Source of the DNA: Luidia sarsii
Lineage: Eukaryota; Echinodermata; Asteroidea; Paxillosida; Luidiidae
Length of the DNA stretch: 64,000 nt
Direction of reading: 5' to 3'
Assembly: GCA_949987565.1 (NCBI GenBank)
Contig: OX465111.1
Location: 14,259,249-14,323,248, forward strand
The position numbers were made by a program, and so were the translations under genes. This document shows positions 1-12,299 of this stretch, piece after piece; the stretch's first letter is position 1, and the number at the start of each line of letters is the position of its first letter. The notes under the pieces are model-generated. The model was not told the origin of the DNA. It saw only the letters and a list, made by a program, of their open reading frames with translations, and did no database searches.

Positions 1-66
1 GAGCGCTTCGCTTCGATCCGTCATTTCTGACGCCAGTGACGCCGTGTCAGAGCCCGCAAATCAATC

Positions 67-600
67 GAAGAGAGTCTACTACAGAGAGAGCGAGAGAGAT
101 GGGGAGGGAGAGATGGGGAGAGAGAGAGAGAGGGGGAGAGAGAGAGGGGAGAGGGATGGGGAGAGAGAGGGGGGAGAGAGAGGGAGAGGGATGGGGAGAG
201 AGGGGGAGAGAGAGGGGGAGAGAGAGAGGGGAGAGGGATGGGGAGAGAGAGAGAGAGAGGGATGGCGAGAGAGGGGGAGAGAGAGGGGGAGAGAGAGAGG
301 GGAGAGGGATGGGGAGAGAGAGGGGGGAGAGAGAGGGGAGAGGGATGGGGAGAGAGATAGGGGAGAGAGAGGGGAGAGGGATGGGGAGAGAGAGGGGGAG
401 AGAGAGGGGAGAGGGATGGGGAGAGAGATAGGGGAGAGAGAGGGGAGAGGGATGGGGAGAGAGAGGGGGGAGAGAGAGGGGAGAGGGATGGGGAGAGAGA
501 TAGGGGAGAGAGAGGGGAGAGGGATGGGGAGAGAGGGGGGAGAGAGAGGGGAGAGGGATGGGGAGAGAGATAGGGGAGAGAGAGGGGAGAGGGATGGGGA
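67..600. repeat. Purine tract, GAGAGG/GGGGA-type
   Basis: Almost pure G/A on the plus strand, built from GAGAGAGAGGGGA and GGGATGGGGAGAGAGA blocks about 50 bp long that recur with small changes. It runs straight into the assembly gap, so the true length is unknown. Long open frames across it in several frames come from the absence of T and are not genes. Confidence 0.95.
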
Positions 601-800
601 NNNNNNNNNNNNNNNNNNNNNNNNNNNNNNNNNNNNNNNNNNNNNNNNNNNNNNNNNNNNNNNNNNNNNNNNNNNNNNNNNNNNNNNNNNNNNNNNNNNN
701 NNNNNNNNNNNNNNNNNNNNNNNNNNNNNNNNNNNNNNNNNNNNNNNNNNNNNNNNNNNNNNNNNNNNNNNNNNNNNNNNNNNNNNNNNNNNNNNNNNNN
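601..800. other. Assembly gap (200 N)
   Basis: Exactly 200 N, the usual placeholder for a gap of unknown or estimated size. It sits at the end of a purine tract, a common place for assembly to fail. Confidence 0.99.
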
Positions 801-1021
801 TCAATCGATCGATAGCCGTCTATATCTTTATGATGAGACGCACTTTGCCAAGTGTTTTATGAGAAACAAAAACCGCAGTGCCTTTCCCTTCTAGGAGTGA
901 TTTTCATCAGTATTCCCACGGAATCCATGTCTGAATTATCCGTCTTCTGTTGTTACTCAGTCAACAAAAAAATGAGATAAACGTTCACTATTTCTTCACG
1001 TGCCACTTTCCCTCCAGATAT

Positions 1022-1412
1022 TCCTCTTCACCCTCCTCCTCCTCCCCTCGTCTTACTCATGCTCCTGCTTCTCCTCCCCTCCTCTTCCTCCTCCACTTTC
1101 TCCTCCTCTCCTCCTACTCATCACTCGCCTCCTTCTACTCCTCCTTCTTCTCCTCCTTCTCCTCCTCTTCCTCCTCCTCCTCCTCATTCTCCTACTCTTT
1201 CTCCTCCACTTTCTCCTCTCCCCTTCTCCTCCTCATTCACCTCCTACTCCTTCTCTTCCTCCTTCTCCTTCCCTCCTCTTCCTCCTCCTTCCCCCTTCTC
1301 ATCCTTCTCATCTTCTTCCTCCTCCTTTCTCCTTCTCCTCCTCCTTCTGCTCCACCACCTTCCTCCTTCCCTCCTCCTCCTCCTCTATCACCACCACCTC
1401 CTCCCCATACAC
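1022..1412. repeat. Pyrimidine tract, CTC/CCT-type
   Basis: Imperfect (TCC)n/(CTCCTT)n on the plus strand with almost no purines. Its Ser/Leu/Pro-only frames are artefacts of composition. Confidence 0.95.
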
Positions 1413-1432
1413 TCACCCACTCACTCATCCCT

Positions 1433-2916
1433 CAAACGATAAGGAATAATCACTTGATTTCTTCGAATATTGAAATGCTACTGCCCGTGTCAATAACCAA
1501 TGGGGGATTTATCGGTTACTCCCACAGGTCCTATATTCATTTACTCAATACTGTTCAATCTTTCGCTTCTTTAATTAAAGATAGACATAGTATAACCCTT
1601 GCACCGGCAGGGAACGATGTAATGAATGATAGATGTGACAGACCAGTCTGCTTCTGATAATTCAGCAACAATTGATGCGACCACTGAATCCCAAAACTAC
1701 GGAGAGCGAAAATGACGAATATCCCGTTTCAGAAAAAAAGAAATCAACTCAAGATGGCTGGTACTAGTGCATGGGGTGCCACTTGTACATTGTTCAGGCA
1801 AGTCACGGTTTTCGTTTGGGAAGCTCTGTGTGATTTTGTTGGCCCTCGTTCGCCCATGACGAAAACCTATTTCTCTCTTCTTTTTTCTCACGTATTATGC
1901 CAACAATAGCCCACCAAAGCACAGTGTACCTCGATGGGCGAACCCACTGGTTAACAGTACAACTCATATTAGACAAGATGCACACATAATAGTTAAAGAA
2001 ACATTGAAGGAAACGAATTGATGCAGTGGTCAAGAAAGGAGATTATTGGTTTTTTTGCTCATCTCATGAAAGAGCCCAGGCTGGCAGTGTGATCAGGAAG
2101 ACTGTTCCCATGTATAGTGTGATGGGTTAAGCCTCCATCCTGTCAATAGATCCCTGTATATGGTGTGCTGGGTTCAATCCTAGCTTTCATCACACTCAGC
2201 ACACTTATGTGCTGGTCACCGGTCACAAGCAACATGCACAGAGGTTCATGGGAATATTGTTAGACGGTCGGCCACGTGTCTCTTACAGGGTGCTAGCACT
2301 TCGAGCAGCCTATGGAAATTTGACGCCACACAATCGGCCATGCCGGCCGATTACTGGCAAGACTCTCTCGTGACGAGCTCCAAATATTGGAGTCGCGCCC
2401 CCGACACGCAACGCCTTCTGAGCCCGTCACAGACGGCAGGCCAGCGCTTTGTACATGTTTATGCGTATTAAATGCAATGCACTTCTAGGCAGGAGTTATT
2501 GCATTACGCAATGCTAGCACGGTGTATTGTCCGTATAGGTTGCTGCACTGAACGCTCCATTTCGCTCTGAAATTTTTTCAAGCTGATTGGCACATCGAAG
2601 CGCCTATTCACAGACGGGCTGGGGAGGGGGATGGGGGGAGAGGGTAGAGAGGGATATGATAACAGGCGACTGCCTGCTCAATTTCTACCCCCCCCCACCC
2701 TCTAGATTTGGCTCTGGCTCTTGGCTCTGGCGAGTTTTGGACGCGAGGTGGCGCTATTGACGTGTATGTCGCCTTCACCCTTCATAGGCGCTGACATGTC
2801 GATACACGACCGTCGCGAAATGCTTGAACGAAAACAACAGATACGGGCGGGTCGGGGACGTTCTCATTCTAACGTCGGTGGGTTCTACGTTCAAAGAGAG
2901 GCCAGAGTGACTGTTC
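1433..2916. other. No gene seen
   Basis: Mixed-composition DNA of about 1.5 kb. Frames on both strands are short and show no recognisable domain or codon bias. I see no RNA gene or well-formed repeat, only a short C-run and a G-rich patch near 2620-2700. Confidence 0.6.
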
Positions 2917-3288
2917 AGGGATAGCACAGCATTGGTCGAGGTCAAAGAATAGCATCCGCACGTTTTCTGATGCAACACATGCATGAAATAGCACATCTGT
3001 GAACATTTCAGCTCAATCCGCCAACCGAGTCTCGAGAAAATAGTGAAAAAACCTTCATTTGTTTCGCAAAAATGCAGCATTCAACGAATTGTTCCGGGGA
3101 AAAAACGTTAAGATCTAGGGGGTAAGACGTAATCTATTTCTTTACTCTTTTCTCCCAAACTACAGCATTTTAGACAGAAATATTTCAGTGCGAGGTTTCT
3201 TCTATAACCATCTTAAAACTGTATAAGTTATGTAAATCTGTCAAAAACATGTTTTTCGATCATACCAATGCTGTGTAGGGGCTTTAAA
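2917..3288 (+). mobile_element. Interspersed repeat family 1, copy 1
   Basis: About 370 bp with no coding capacity. It is clearly related to 18398-18772 (opposite strand) and 38853-39216. Shared landmarks are TTGGTCGAGGTCAAAGAATA near the start, a GCAAAAATGCAGCATTCAACG core, and an end reading GTGTAGGGGCTTTAA. The best copy has inverted terminal repeats, which suggests a non-autonomous DNA transposon. The left terminus of this copy is degraded. Confidence 0.75.
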
Positions 3289-3440
3289 TTGGCGCAATAC
3301 CCCCATTTCTGAGGGTTACAAATTATTTACAAAAAGTAAAGGTTTACTATATCGATTACACGTCAAGTTCCATGCCTTTCTACTTATATACAATATACAT
3401 GAAATATATTAAGACTGAATTTATCCATCAGTCAGTTCGT

Positions 3441-3612
3441 TAGTCCATTAGTCCGTTGGTCAGTCAGTTAGTCAGTCAGTCAGTCAGTCAGTCAGTCAGT
3501 CAGTCAGTCAGTCAGTCAGTCAGTCAGTCAGTCAGTCAGTCAGCCAGCCAGCCAGTCAGTCAGTCAGTCAGTCAGCCAGCCAGCCAGTCAGTCAGCCAGC
3601 CAGCCAGCCAGG

Positions 3613-3659
<47 letters not shown>

Positions 3660-3752
3660 TCAGTCAGTCAGTCAGTCAGTCAGTCAGTCAGTCAGTCAGT
3701 CAGTCAGTCAGTCAGCCAGCCAGCCAGTCAGTCAGCCAGCCAGCCAGCCAGG

Positions 3753-3799
<47 letters not shown>

Positions 3800-3935
3800 T
3801 CAGTCAGTCAGTCAGTCAGTCAGTCAGTCAGTCAGTCAGTCAGTCAGTCAGTCAGTCAGTCAGTCAGTCGTTCAGTCAGTCGTTCAATCAATCCGTATGT
3901 CCACCAGTCCGTTAGTCCGTTAGTCAGTCACTAGT
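3441..3935. repeat. (CAGT)n / (CCAG)n tetranucleotide array
   Basis: Runs of CAGT alternate with runs of CCAG. The block order (CAGT run, short CCAG, two CAGT, long CCAG with one CAGGCAG interruption) occurs twice, about 146 bp apart, so a second-order duplication is present. The open frame of Ser/Gln/Val/Pro/Ala is a by-product of a 4-bp unit lacking stop codons. Confidence 0.95.
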
Positions 3936-4336
3936 CAATCGGTTCAAATAATTGGGGCCATCAAACTAGACACCCAAATCCTACTTATTAATTTCCCCCT
4001 AAAATTTATCGCCTGTTTTCTTGGATAATTAATGATTGCCAAACAGTACCGATAAAACCAGGGATACAGTAGGTCCTACCGACCCTGACAGTAGGTCAGA
4101 CCCTGTACTCAATATATGACCCCCGTGGGCCCTCCCCCAAAAATCCCCGATGCCCATAAATTATCTGAATTCTCACAGAACGCCCATTTTGGAAATCGAT
4201 CAAATACCCTTTTGCAGTAAATTCACGGACAGCTACAGTATGCGGCGACGCGGCCATAACTCAGCGACATTGGGGGAATTATACGGGGCACACTTTGTAT
4301 TCGTCTCACACATGAGTTATCGTAATAACGGCAGTG

Positions 4337-4665
4337 CTCTTTACACCAAAAGGTGCGTCTACACTCATTTTCGTATCCTTGTGGAGACATTGCTTTGTTC
4401 CTGTGCACTTTACAACCGAAACGATGTTTTAAAAAATGCTCCCATTTCAGCCACATTCACTTTCCTGGGTAGAAATTCAGACCGTATGTTCCTTATATAT
4501 AACACTTCAATTTGTTACGGATTCGGACAAATTACGAACAAATTTCCCGTTTTTTAGTTATTTCCAAATAGCCTACCAGTTACGTGAAACCCTTGTGGAG
4601 ACCTATACACCTTACAATTTCCCTGTGGAGACCTATTCAGCCTATCGGACTAGGTCTCCACAAGG
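4337..4665 (-). mobile_element. Interspersed repeat family 2, copy 1
   Basis: Read on the minus strand this matches 63003-63340 over about 330 bp. Shared segments include AATTTCTACCCAGGAAAGTG, AATGGGAGCA, ACAAAGCAATGTCTCCACAA and a CCACAGGGAAATTGTAA stretch. The element is non-coding and its class is unknown. Confidence 0.75.
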
Positions 4666-4912
4666 CACTAGATTCGCTCCCAACCGAACGCCGTAGACAA
4701 CACACGCGATGCATCGATCAGCAGCCACACAAGTAGGCCGTGATCTGGTTTTCGTTTGCCTAGTCTTGGGCAGACTATAGTATTCGAGGCACAACATATT
4801 GGCCGAGTCGTCTGGTATCCTGACTACTCAAGTCCGTGCCTGAGTCGTGGAAAATTATGACTCGAGTCGAACTCGTGTCCGGGACCGAGTCACGATTTTT
4901 TTTTCTTTTAAG

Positions 4913-5035
4913 TGTTGTGCCACACTGACTCTTTTCAGCAATATCTAGCACAGGAAGCACAACGTTGCGTAACTTACGCAACAAAATGTTGTGTATACGC
5001 AACATTTGAAGTTTCTTGAAATCGGCAGTCGTGAC
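4913..5035 (+). mobile_element. Foldback repeat family 3, copy 1 (partial)
   Basis: Contains GTTGCGTAACTTACGCAAC followed by TACGCAACATTTGAAGTTTC and ends near GAAATCGGC. The more complete copy is at 19448-19585. The nested palindromes suggest a small foldback element. The left arm is degraded here. Confidence 0.6.
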
Positions 5036-5570
5036 TTGAACCCGAGACCTGTGGGTTTGCGTATCAATAAAGCAAAAACAAAAACTAAGTCTCGTGTTCA
5101 AATCACGGGGCAATCACATTTTCTTCGCCACTTTTCATTATTTTTATTTTTTTATAAATCTGAAGCCGGAGACCATGCAAGCTGATTTTGGAGAAGAAAA
5201 AAAAGGGAGTATATTCGGCTCACCGACTCGCAAGTCTAAACCAAAGCTATACCGATATCACTGCGTCCCACACAGAATGTGCGACAATAATACGCCACAC
5301 GCGTCCGTAATCCGTTCTCGATCGGGCGGCGAGTTTTTTTGAAGTCCAAATCGGCCGCCCACACGAACCGCGGTCACTCCGTAAGAATGTGTAAGTGAAC
5401 GGGGCATGCGCAGGCCGGTCGGGCCGGCGCACCATGGAAACACGAACGACCTTTGACACACTGGCCTTTGCACGCAATACTTCCGCTCATGTTGTCGTAC
5501 CGACTGGGTTGTGAGTCATCAGTTTTGCTTTTCTTTTTCATGAATATCCATTCACATCCTCCAGTTCATC

Positions 5571-6533
5571 GGAGGAGGGGAGGAGTGGAGGTTGGAGAGG
5601 GAAGGAGAGGAAGAGGATGGGAAGAGGGGAGGAGGGGAGGAGGGGAGGAGGGGAGGAGGGGAGGAGGGGAGGAGGGGAGGAGTGGAGGTTGGAGAGGGAA
5701 GGAGAGGAAGAGGATGGGAAGAGGGGAGGAGGGGGAGGATGGAAAGGAAGGGAGGAGGGGAGGAGTGGAGGTTGGAGAGGGAAGGAGAGGGGGAGGATGG
5801 GAAGAGGGCAGGAGGGGAAGATGGGAAGAGGGCAGGAGGGGAGGTTGGGGCGAGGGGAGGAGGGGAGGCAGGGAGGATGGAAAGGAGGGGAGGAGTGGAG
5901 GTTGGAGAGGGGAGGAGAGGAGGGGAGGAGTGGGGGAGAGGTTGGGGAGAGGGAATGAGAGGAGGAGGACGGGAAGGGGGAGGAGGGAAGGTTGGGGCCA
6001 GGGGAGGAGAGGAGAAAGGGAGGATGGAAAGGAGGGGATGAGTGGAGGTTGGAGAGGGGAGGAGAGGAGGGGGAGTGGAGGAGAGGTTGGGGAGAGGGGA
6101 GGAGAGGAGGAAGGGAGGATGGAAAGGAAGGGAGGAGTGGAGGTTGGAGAGGGGAGTAGAGGAGGGGAGGAGTGGAGGAGAGGTTGGGGAGAGGGGAGGA
6201 GAGGGAGGATGGGATGAGTGGAGGAGAGGTTAGGGTGAGGGAGAGAGGGAGGAGAGGAGGAGGGGAGGAGGGCAGAGGGGAGGAAGGGAGGATGGAAAAG
6301 AGGGGAGGGGAGGAGTGGAGGTTGGAGAGGGAAGGACAGGAGGGGAGGAGTGGGGGAGGTTGGGGAGAGGGGAGAAGAGGGGGAATATGGGAAGAGGGGA
6401 GGAGGGGAGGAGTGGAGGAGGTTGGGGAGAGGGGAGAAGAGGGGGAATATGGGAAGAGGGGAGGAGGGGAGGAGTGGAGGGAGAAGATGGGAGGAGGGGA
6501 GGTTGGGGAGAGGGCAGGGGAAGAGGGGAGGAA
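5571..6533. repeat. Purine tract, GGAGGGGA-type
   Basis: Nearly 1 kb of G/A-only DNA made of GGAGGGGAGGA and GGTTGGAGAGGGGA units, with a longer unit of roughly 100-130 bp visible through repeated GGAGTGGAGGTTGGAGAGG blocks. Simultaneous open frames on both strands are compositional. Confidence 0.95.
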
Positions 6534-8700
6534 ATGGATCCGTTCCCAATTGTCCATCCAAATTATTCCCTGTCATAAACCGACCGTAAAGAAATGGCCA
6601 CGAGCTTAAAACAACAAACAACCGAAATCGGTGCAGGAAACGGAGGCAAATGGGGAGAGAGCCTCCACCCAAACACGAAAAACGATGACAGGTTTATGCT
6701 GAAGGATGGGAGGTGACAGCATCTTGTGTTTCCAAAGAACCAACCGAGGAGCCCAGGGGGGACGGGGGCCGTATGGTCAGCGTAGGGTCAGTGTGCGTCA
6801 GTGTGCGCCGATACCTCTGCCCCGGCCCGCGCCGTACGTGTCCACGGTGGCGTAGGGGGCCGGCGGACGGCACGGGGATGGAAGCGGGGCTTCGCACGCG
6901 TTGGCCCCCGGGGAGAGCTGAGTCCAGGTCCCGCCCGGTCACTCTGAAGTTGCGGGCCAAGCGGGGGTCACCCGTCACTGGCTGGAAGCCATCGCGAGAG
7001 CTTCGCGAGAGCTTCCCCCCGATGGTGAAGCCGAGTTGTCCCGAGTATATCTTATAGGCCCTACGATGAGAGAGTTGCTGCACGGGCTCCGCTCTGTGAG
7101 GGGGTTAGTGCCTGTCTGGGCACAGGACTGTGTGCCCTGTGACCGATAGACGGGCTTGCTCGGGACAACCCCAAACGGTCAGCCGTGTTTCAAGCGCGCT
7201 AGTCCAGCCATTTATGTCGCTGAAAGGCTGTCTATTTGTCTGTTCGCTCACTGTGGTGACAGATTGTTAGCAAAGCCAGCAAATCTTCAAATTCGGCGAT
7301 AAACCACAGCCTGGATGTTCAGGTTCTGTCAGGCGGAGGCGAAGCCTGAGCCCGTGCCCGATCGTAAAGGATTCATAAAGGGCTCGCCAATTGTCATATC
7401 CACGGACAGCACTCTTCCAAAATAGTCTGTATAAAGAGAAGCGGACCCGTTTCCCGGAGTGCAGGACGCGCGAGCTGGACTTGCATCCAAGTCAAGAAAT
7501 AAACGAGTCCGGGTCCAGACTCGAACTCGGACCTATAGACTGACTCAGACTCGACTTAGGTGATCTGTCACTATAATATGGGGGGAAAAACCGCGCAAGA
7601 TGTGTAAAGTCTTTGCCATACTCGTGCACGCTCAGCACGCGACTGCAATCACCAACTGCAGGGCCATTTAGACTCGTATTGGGTACTGCGTTACGTGGGT
7701 GGATCAAATCATTGAATATCAATCTCTTCATTTGACTATTTGACACACTGTCCTTACGGGCATATCACTATGATTCGAGAAAACTTTCAAACAAAATTGA
7801 AAACACTGTGATTTTCAAGATAGAATTAAATTTAAATGTGACTCGGACAGTAGCAATATGAGTTGACACAAAATGAAGTAAAGTAAAAATATTGAGGAAG
7901 GTGCGAAAATCAAGTTTCCTACCAGCGATGTAATCATTGTATATCTTACTTGCACATGTAATGCATTGCCTGCCTGCCTGCCTGCATCAAGGCACGTAGG
8001 CTATACTCATTGCACGCCATGCATTATATTCATGGATCTTAGAGGCCTGTGACTAATAAGTCGTTTTGAGCACAACTGGCACCACAAATCCAAATGGAGT
8101 TCACATTTCAAGTTGTTGTGCCAATCTGTGACAGCCTCTGAGACGAGTATGGAAATTCGATACTGCGGTTGGAAGCTCGGAAAATGAGTATAGAAGTGGT
8201 ATTTCTGCAGAGGATATACATGTGAACCACAATTAATGCGATATAGGCCTAACAATGCATATCAAGCCTCACAAAAAAAAATGGGGGGGGGGGCTGAACA
8301 GAAACGGCAAGAGGTGTGATTTTTCATTGGGCAATTAGAACAAATGTGTCATGTCATGTCGGCACTAATTAAGCACAGAGTTGTTTGTGGGCATCACGTT
8401 CGTCAGAGCATGGCGTTGATGCACGTGGTTTATTGCAGTGTCGCATTCGCGGATAATTTTTTGTGCGGTTCCAATGGCTCGTTGTTCACCGTATATATAC
8501 CGCCGCGTGAAGAGTGACGTCTCGGGATCTATTTTTGTTGAGGAAACGTCAAAGTCTCCACGCGAGGAGAGAGGGGGGGGGGATTCAGCCGGCCTGAAGA
8601 GGAAATTAATCCTGTCAAAACAGTCAGACCTTTTGACTCGCGCTGGCTCGCCATGCAGCAGAGTGATTTGAAAGAACAGAACTGCCTCCCCATTCACAAT
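6534..8700. other. No gene seen; GC-rich patch 6740-7040
   Basis: Unique-looking sequence. Positions 6740-7040 are GC- and CpG-rich with open frames on both strands but no recognisable domain and no convincing splice pattern. The remainder is AT-richer and holds the decayed repeat listed at 7255-7395. A G-run lies at about 8283-8292. Confidence 0.5.
7255..7395 (-). mobile_element. Interspersed repeat family 4, remnant
   Basis: The reverse complement resembles the tandem pair at 33141-33580, sharing ATCCAGG(C/T)TGTGGT, GCCGAA(T/C)TTGAAG and GCTGGCTTTG. No coding capacity. Confidence 0.6.
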
Positions 8701-8708
8701 CTCCGACG

Positions 8709-9752
8709 ATGGAGAGGAGAGAGATGATGGAGAGAGAGAGAGAGAGGAGAGAGAGGGGAGAGAGAGGGGAGAGGGAGAAGGAGGGAGAGAGTGGGGAGAG
8801 GGAGGTGAAGAGGAGAGAAGGAAGAGACAGAGAGAGGGGAGAGGGAAGAGAGAGAGGGGGAGGGGAGAGGGAGAAGGAGGTAGAGAGAGACAGAGAGAGA
8901 GAGGGAAGGAGAGAGAGAGGGGGGGAGAGGAAAGGAAGAGGGGAGAGAAAGGAGGAGAGAGGGCGAGGGAGAGAAAGAAAGGCAGAGGAAGAGAGAGGGG
9001 AGAGGGAGAGAAAGGGGGAGAGGGGGAAGAGAGAGGGAGGGAGAAAGAGAGAGGGGAGGAGAGTGCGAAAGAGGGAGGGAGGCAAGGGAGGGAAGGAGAG
9101 AGAGAGGGGAGAGGGGGAGCGAGGGAAAGAGGGGGAGAGAAGAGAGACAGAGAGAGGGGAGGGGGAAGAGAGAGGGGAGAGGGGAGAGGGAGAAGAAGGT
9201 AGAGAGAGAGACAGAGAGAGGGAAGGAGAGAGAGAGAGAGGAGAGGGAAGAGAGAGGGAGAGGGAGAGAGAGTGACAGAGAGAAGGGAGAGATGGTGGAG
9301 AGAAAGAGGGAGAGAAAGGGGAGAGAAAAGAGAAGAGAGGGCGAGGGAGAGAGAGAAAGACAGAGGAAGAGAGAGGGGAGAGGGAGAGAAAGGGAGAGAA
9401 AGGGGAGAGGGGAAGAGAGAGAGAGAGGGAGAGAGAAAGAGAGAGGGGAGGAGAGAGAGTGCGAAAGAGAAAGGGGAGGGAGGCAGAGCAGGGGAGAGAG
9501 AAAGAGAGGAGAGAGGGTGAGATAGAGGAGAGAGTGAGGGGGAGAGAGAGGGGGAGAGCGAGGAGGGGGAAGGGGGAAAAGTGAGGGGAGAGAGAGCGGG
9601 GGAGGTGAAGAGGGGAAGGGAGAAGGGTGAGAGAGAGAGAGAGAGAGGGGAGAGAATGCGGTCGAGGAGAGAGCGAGAGAGTGAGAGAGAAAAGGGGGAA
9701 GAGGGAGAGAGAGGGAGGGAGGGGAAACGGAGAGGAAGGGAGAAAACACCGA
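8709..9752. repeat. Purine tract, GAGAGG-type, about 1 kb
   Basis: Over a kilobase of A/G with rare interruptions, built from GAGAGAGGGGAGAGGGAGA units. Related blocks recur about 400-460 bp apart (for example GAGAAAGACAGAGGAAGAGAG near 9351 and a related block near 8970), suggesting internal duplication. Confidence 0.95.
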
Positions 9753-10604
9753 TAAATCAGCAAGTGACGCGAGAGACCGCCGAGTCGTCGAGCGAGCGGG
9801 AGTTGGCAGGGCGTCGGGTTACTCCTCTGTCGGTGGTCGTCAGGGGGGTGGGAGGGAAGGGAAATGCTTCGCGGATTTATGATGCGCCGGTGTCTGGGCC
9901 GGGCCACGTCGGCAACTTGGCCGAGTCCCATCGCCCGTAAAACATCGCCTCTCCCCTCTCTCTCTCCCTCTCCCTCTCCCTACCCTCCTCGCCAGGCGGA
10001 CTGGGACCGTGCGTCGAGGAGTTGCTGCCCCGAGGGTGAAAGAGAGAGTGAGGGGATTGAAGTCACGGGGCGGCGTCTCCCGCCAGCAAAACACTGGGTT
10101 CGGCGGGGGTAGTAAAAAAATTAAACCTCCCGATCTCCCCCCCCCCCCTTACCTCGGGGTCGGTCTTACCGGGGATACGGTGGGGGGGGGGGGGTTGCGG
10201 GACGCGGCAAAAAATGCTTCGCCCGGTGAAGGTGTTAAATCGTCAGGCCCTCCGATGCCCCCGGTCGGCCCACCGCTGGGCATTGAGGTATGACGGCGAA
10301 ATGGTGCCCGAGATACCGTGCCAACAACAACAACAACACCACCTGCGTGCGAGCCAGCCATAGCGAGCTGAGCCCGGGCTAGCCTTGACCAAGGCGTTGG
10401 TCGCCGATTTAGACGCCGATCAAAATCCAGCCTAGTAGCCTAGTATGGTGCTTTGCGCAACACCCGTTGCGAAGTGCAGCCCCATTGATCCGCTCATAGC
10501 TTTCGCACGCTGTGCACCGTACTCCGCCCGCAACTTGCGTGCGTATTGTGTCGTACAGGCTCGTACACATGTACGCACACAGACTATTGTGCAGCGGTGC
10601 GGTC
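9753..10604. other. GC-rich non-coding region with homopolymer runs
   Basis: CpG-rich sequence with a poly-C run near 10138-10151, a poly-G run near 10186-10195 and a short CAA microsatellite at about 10323. No frame has a recognisable protein. It could be a promoter-like region, but I see no downstream gene to attach it to. Confidence 0.5.
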
Positions 10605-10605
10605 T

Positions 10606-10665
10606 GCTAACTCAACGTTTCGGGTAGTGTGTAGGCCTATTCCGCCCATCGTCAAGAGACATTAA
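10606..10665. mobile_element. Remnant of histone-hairpin foldback family core
   Basis: TAACTCAACGTTTCGGGTAG followed by a degraded CGTCAAGAGAC. It matches the central region of the element at 40470-40830. Terminal parts are not visible. Confidence 0.45.
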
Positions 10666-10776
10666 GTTTTGTCTAATGTGGTATCAGTGATCGATTCTCA
10701 ATAGGCCTCAACCAAGATTGAGTCGCATCTTTCAAATCCGAGTCAAAGTCCCCAAGCCATACAGGTTTCAACAGTC

Positions 10777-10862
10777 ATCGTAACTTACCGACCGATCGCA
10801 AGAACGATGAGCGACGCTTAGAAACCATATATCGCAACTCATTGTGATAAATGGTTTGTTGC
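10777..10862. mobile_element. Foldback family 5, remnant
   Basis: Shares CATCGTAACTTAC, GATCGCAAG, ATGAGCGA and AGAAACCATA with the fuller copy at 60075-60214. Confidence 0.5.
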
Positions 10863-11944
10863 GTGCGCGGACAGATGTGATGAACGTCATAGGTCAAAGG
10901 GCATGCGCTCTACCGTCCATACGTAGATTATTATCAAAGGCCCTCTATTGAATTGTAATGATGCGAGCGTTTCTAACTGAGACTGGTCTTGGCCTCTAAG
11001 TGCACTTTCAAGAGTTCCTAGAACGCTTAATTGCTGCCATAAGTTCGTTTCTTTCCGCGCCCTGTCCCACCTTCCACGTGCGTACACCGCCAGTGTGCGC
11101 ACGCGTCCTGGGTTCTGTAGTCTTCTTAACAAGCCGCTCGTCCGGCCGCGCGTGATGACGGTACCACGGGCGCCACCCACATCACACACACACACCGTTA
11201 AACTACGCGGGTTTGCTTACGTCGCAGCCAGTGTGGTCATATCACACACGATCGGTCCGTATTTGCCAAACGTCTGGTCTAATGAACCAGCTACTCTGGT
11301 GTCCCACAGTGAGAAATTTGATTCAATTGAAACCCCAGCCTGCCAGGTTAGGATGTGTCAAGATACTGTTTTAAAGGTGCACGCGCATTGATATAATTGG
11401 CGAAATCAAGTATAGGCCTAGACCTATAGGCCTAAGTATGCGATAGGCTTGCGATAGCCTTAAATTATGCGAGGAGCAATATCTCTCCAAGTGAGCGATG
11501 GTTCTTAAAAAGTATACAAGTGACGACCGTCGGGACAGAGCATACTTTTCCGAAACGTTAGCTACATCCGGTTATTCCACGAATAGCCGGAAGTGTTATA
11601 GCGTGGCTTGGGAGGAGTTCACTCTATCGACCTACTTTCTGCTAACATGCCTGAATAGCGCCTATAGACCTTTTTACACCCACGTGACCAAACAAAAGTA
11701 CCGCCGCCACGTTGGACCGCTTTTTACGGAAAGTGTACGCACAACCTTACTGATGTTTACACTGTGCGCTGCCATTGTAAGGCGGTCCAGCATGACGTCA
11801 CGTGAAAAAGGTCTGGCGGGACACTCGAATCTTGCTAAGCTGCCGTCTGACTGGATCAACAGAAAAAAAATTCCACGGCGTTGCAAATGCATTCGCATTT
11901 TTCGAACGGTAATTACCAGGATTCAGACGCAAGAGGTATCATAA
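10863..11944. other. No gene seen
   Basis: Unique-looking DNA with short frames only; nothing recognised on either strand. Confidence 0.5.
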
Positions 11945-12175
11945 TAATGATGATAATAACTAGTATTTATGAAGCGTCTTTAAAAAAAAAATATCAGAGC
12001 GCTATACAAAGTAAAAACAAAATCAAAATCAAGGGTTATGAGAACAGAAGAAGCATTCCTGATGTTAAGGGGGATAGAGTTCCACAGTTTAGGAACATCT
12101 ATAGAGAACGATCAATCCCTGAAAGATTTCGACCCAGTTGGAATAGACAGAAGAAGTTTATCAGAAAATAGTGTA
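11945..12175 (+). repeat. Interspersed repeat with AGCGCTATACAAAG motif
   Basis: Begins with an ATAATGATAATAA run, then TAGTATTTATGAAGCGTCTT, an A-run and AGCGCTATACAAAGT. This resembles the widespread 'TATAGCGC...GCGCTTTACA' interspersed repeats of aquatic animals. Later it carries GGGGGATAGAGTTCCACAG, a theme echoed at 12395 (GAGAATTCCATAGTG). Confidence 0.5.
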
Positions 12176-12299
12176 CCTATTTACCATTATGTACAGTACA
12201 CGTATTTATTCTCCCACTGAACCACATTGCCTGATGCACTTTTGTAGAAATACCCCAAAAGGCCACTCAAGGTGAGGGCTAACTTAATAAGGAAAAGAA

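Noticed and set aside
3456..3923. 155-residue Ser/Gln/Val frame
   Set aside because: Result of the CAGT tetranucleotide, which has no stop in any frame.
5538..6672. Long Pro/Ser/Leu open frames (up to 368 residues) on the minus strand
   Set aside because: They lie entirely over a purine tract, which has no stop codons in most frames. No start context, splice signals or domains.
8624..9931. 435-residue Ser/Leu/Pro open frame
   Set aside because: Composition artefact of the GAGAGG tract; all three minus-strand frames are open at once.
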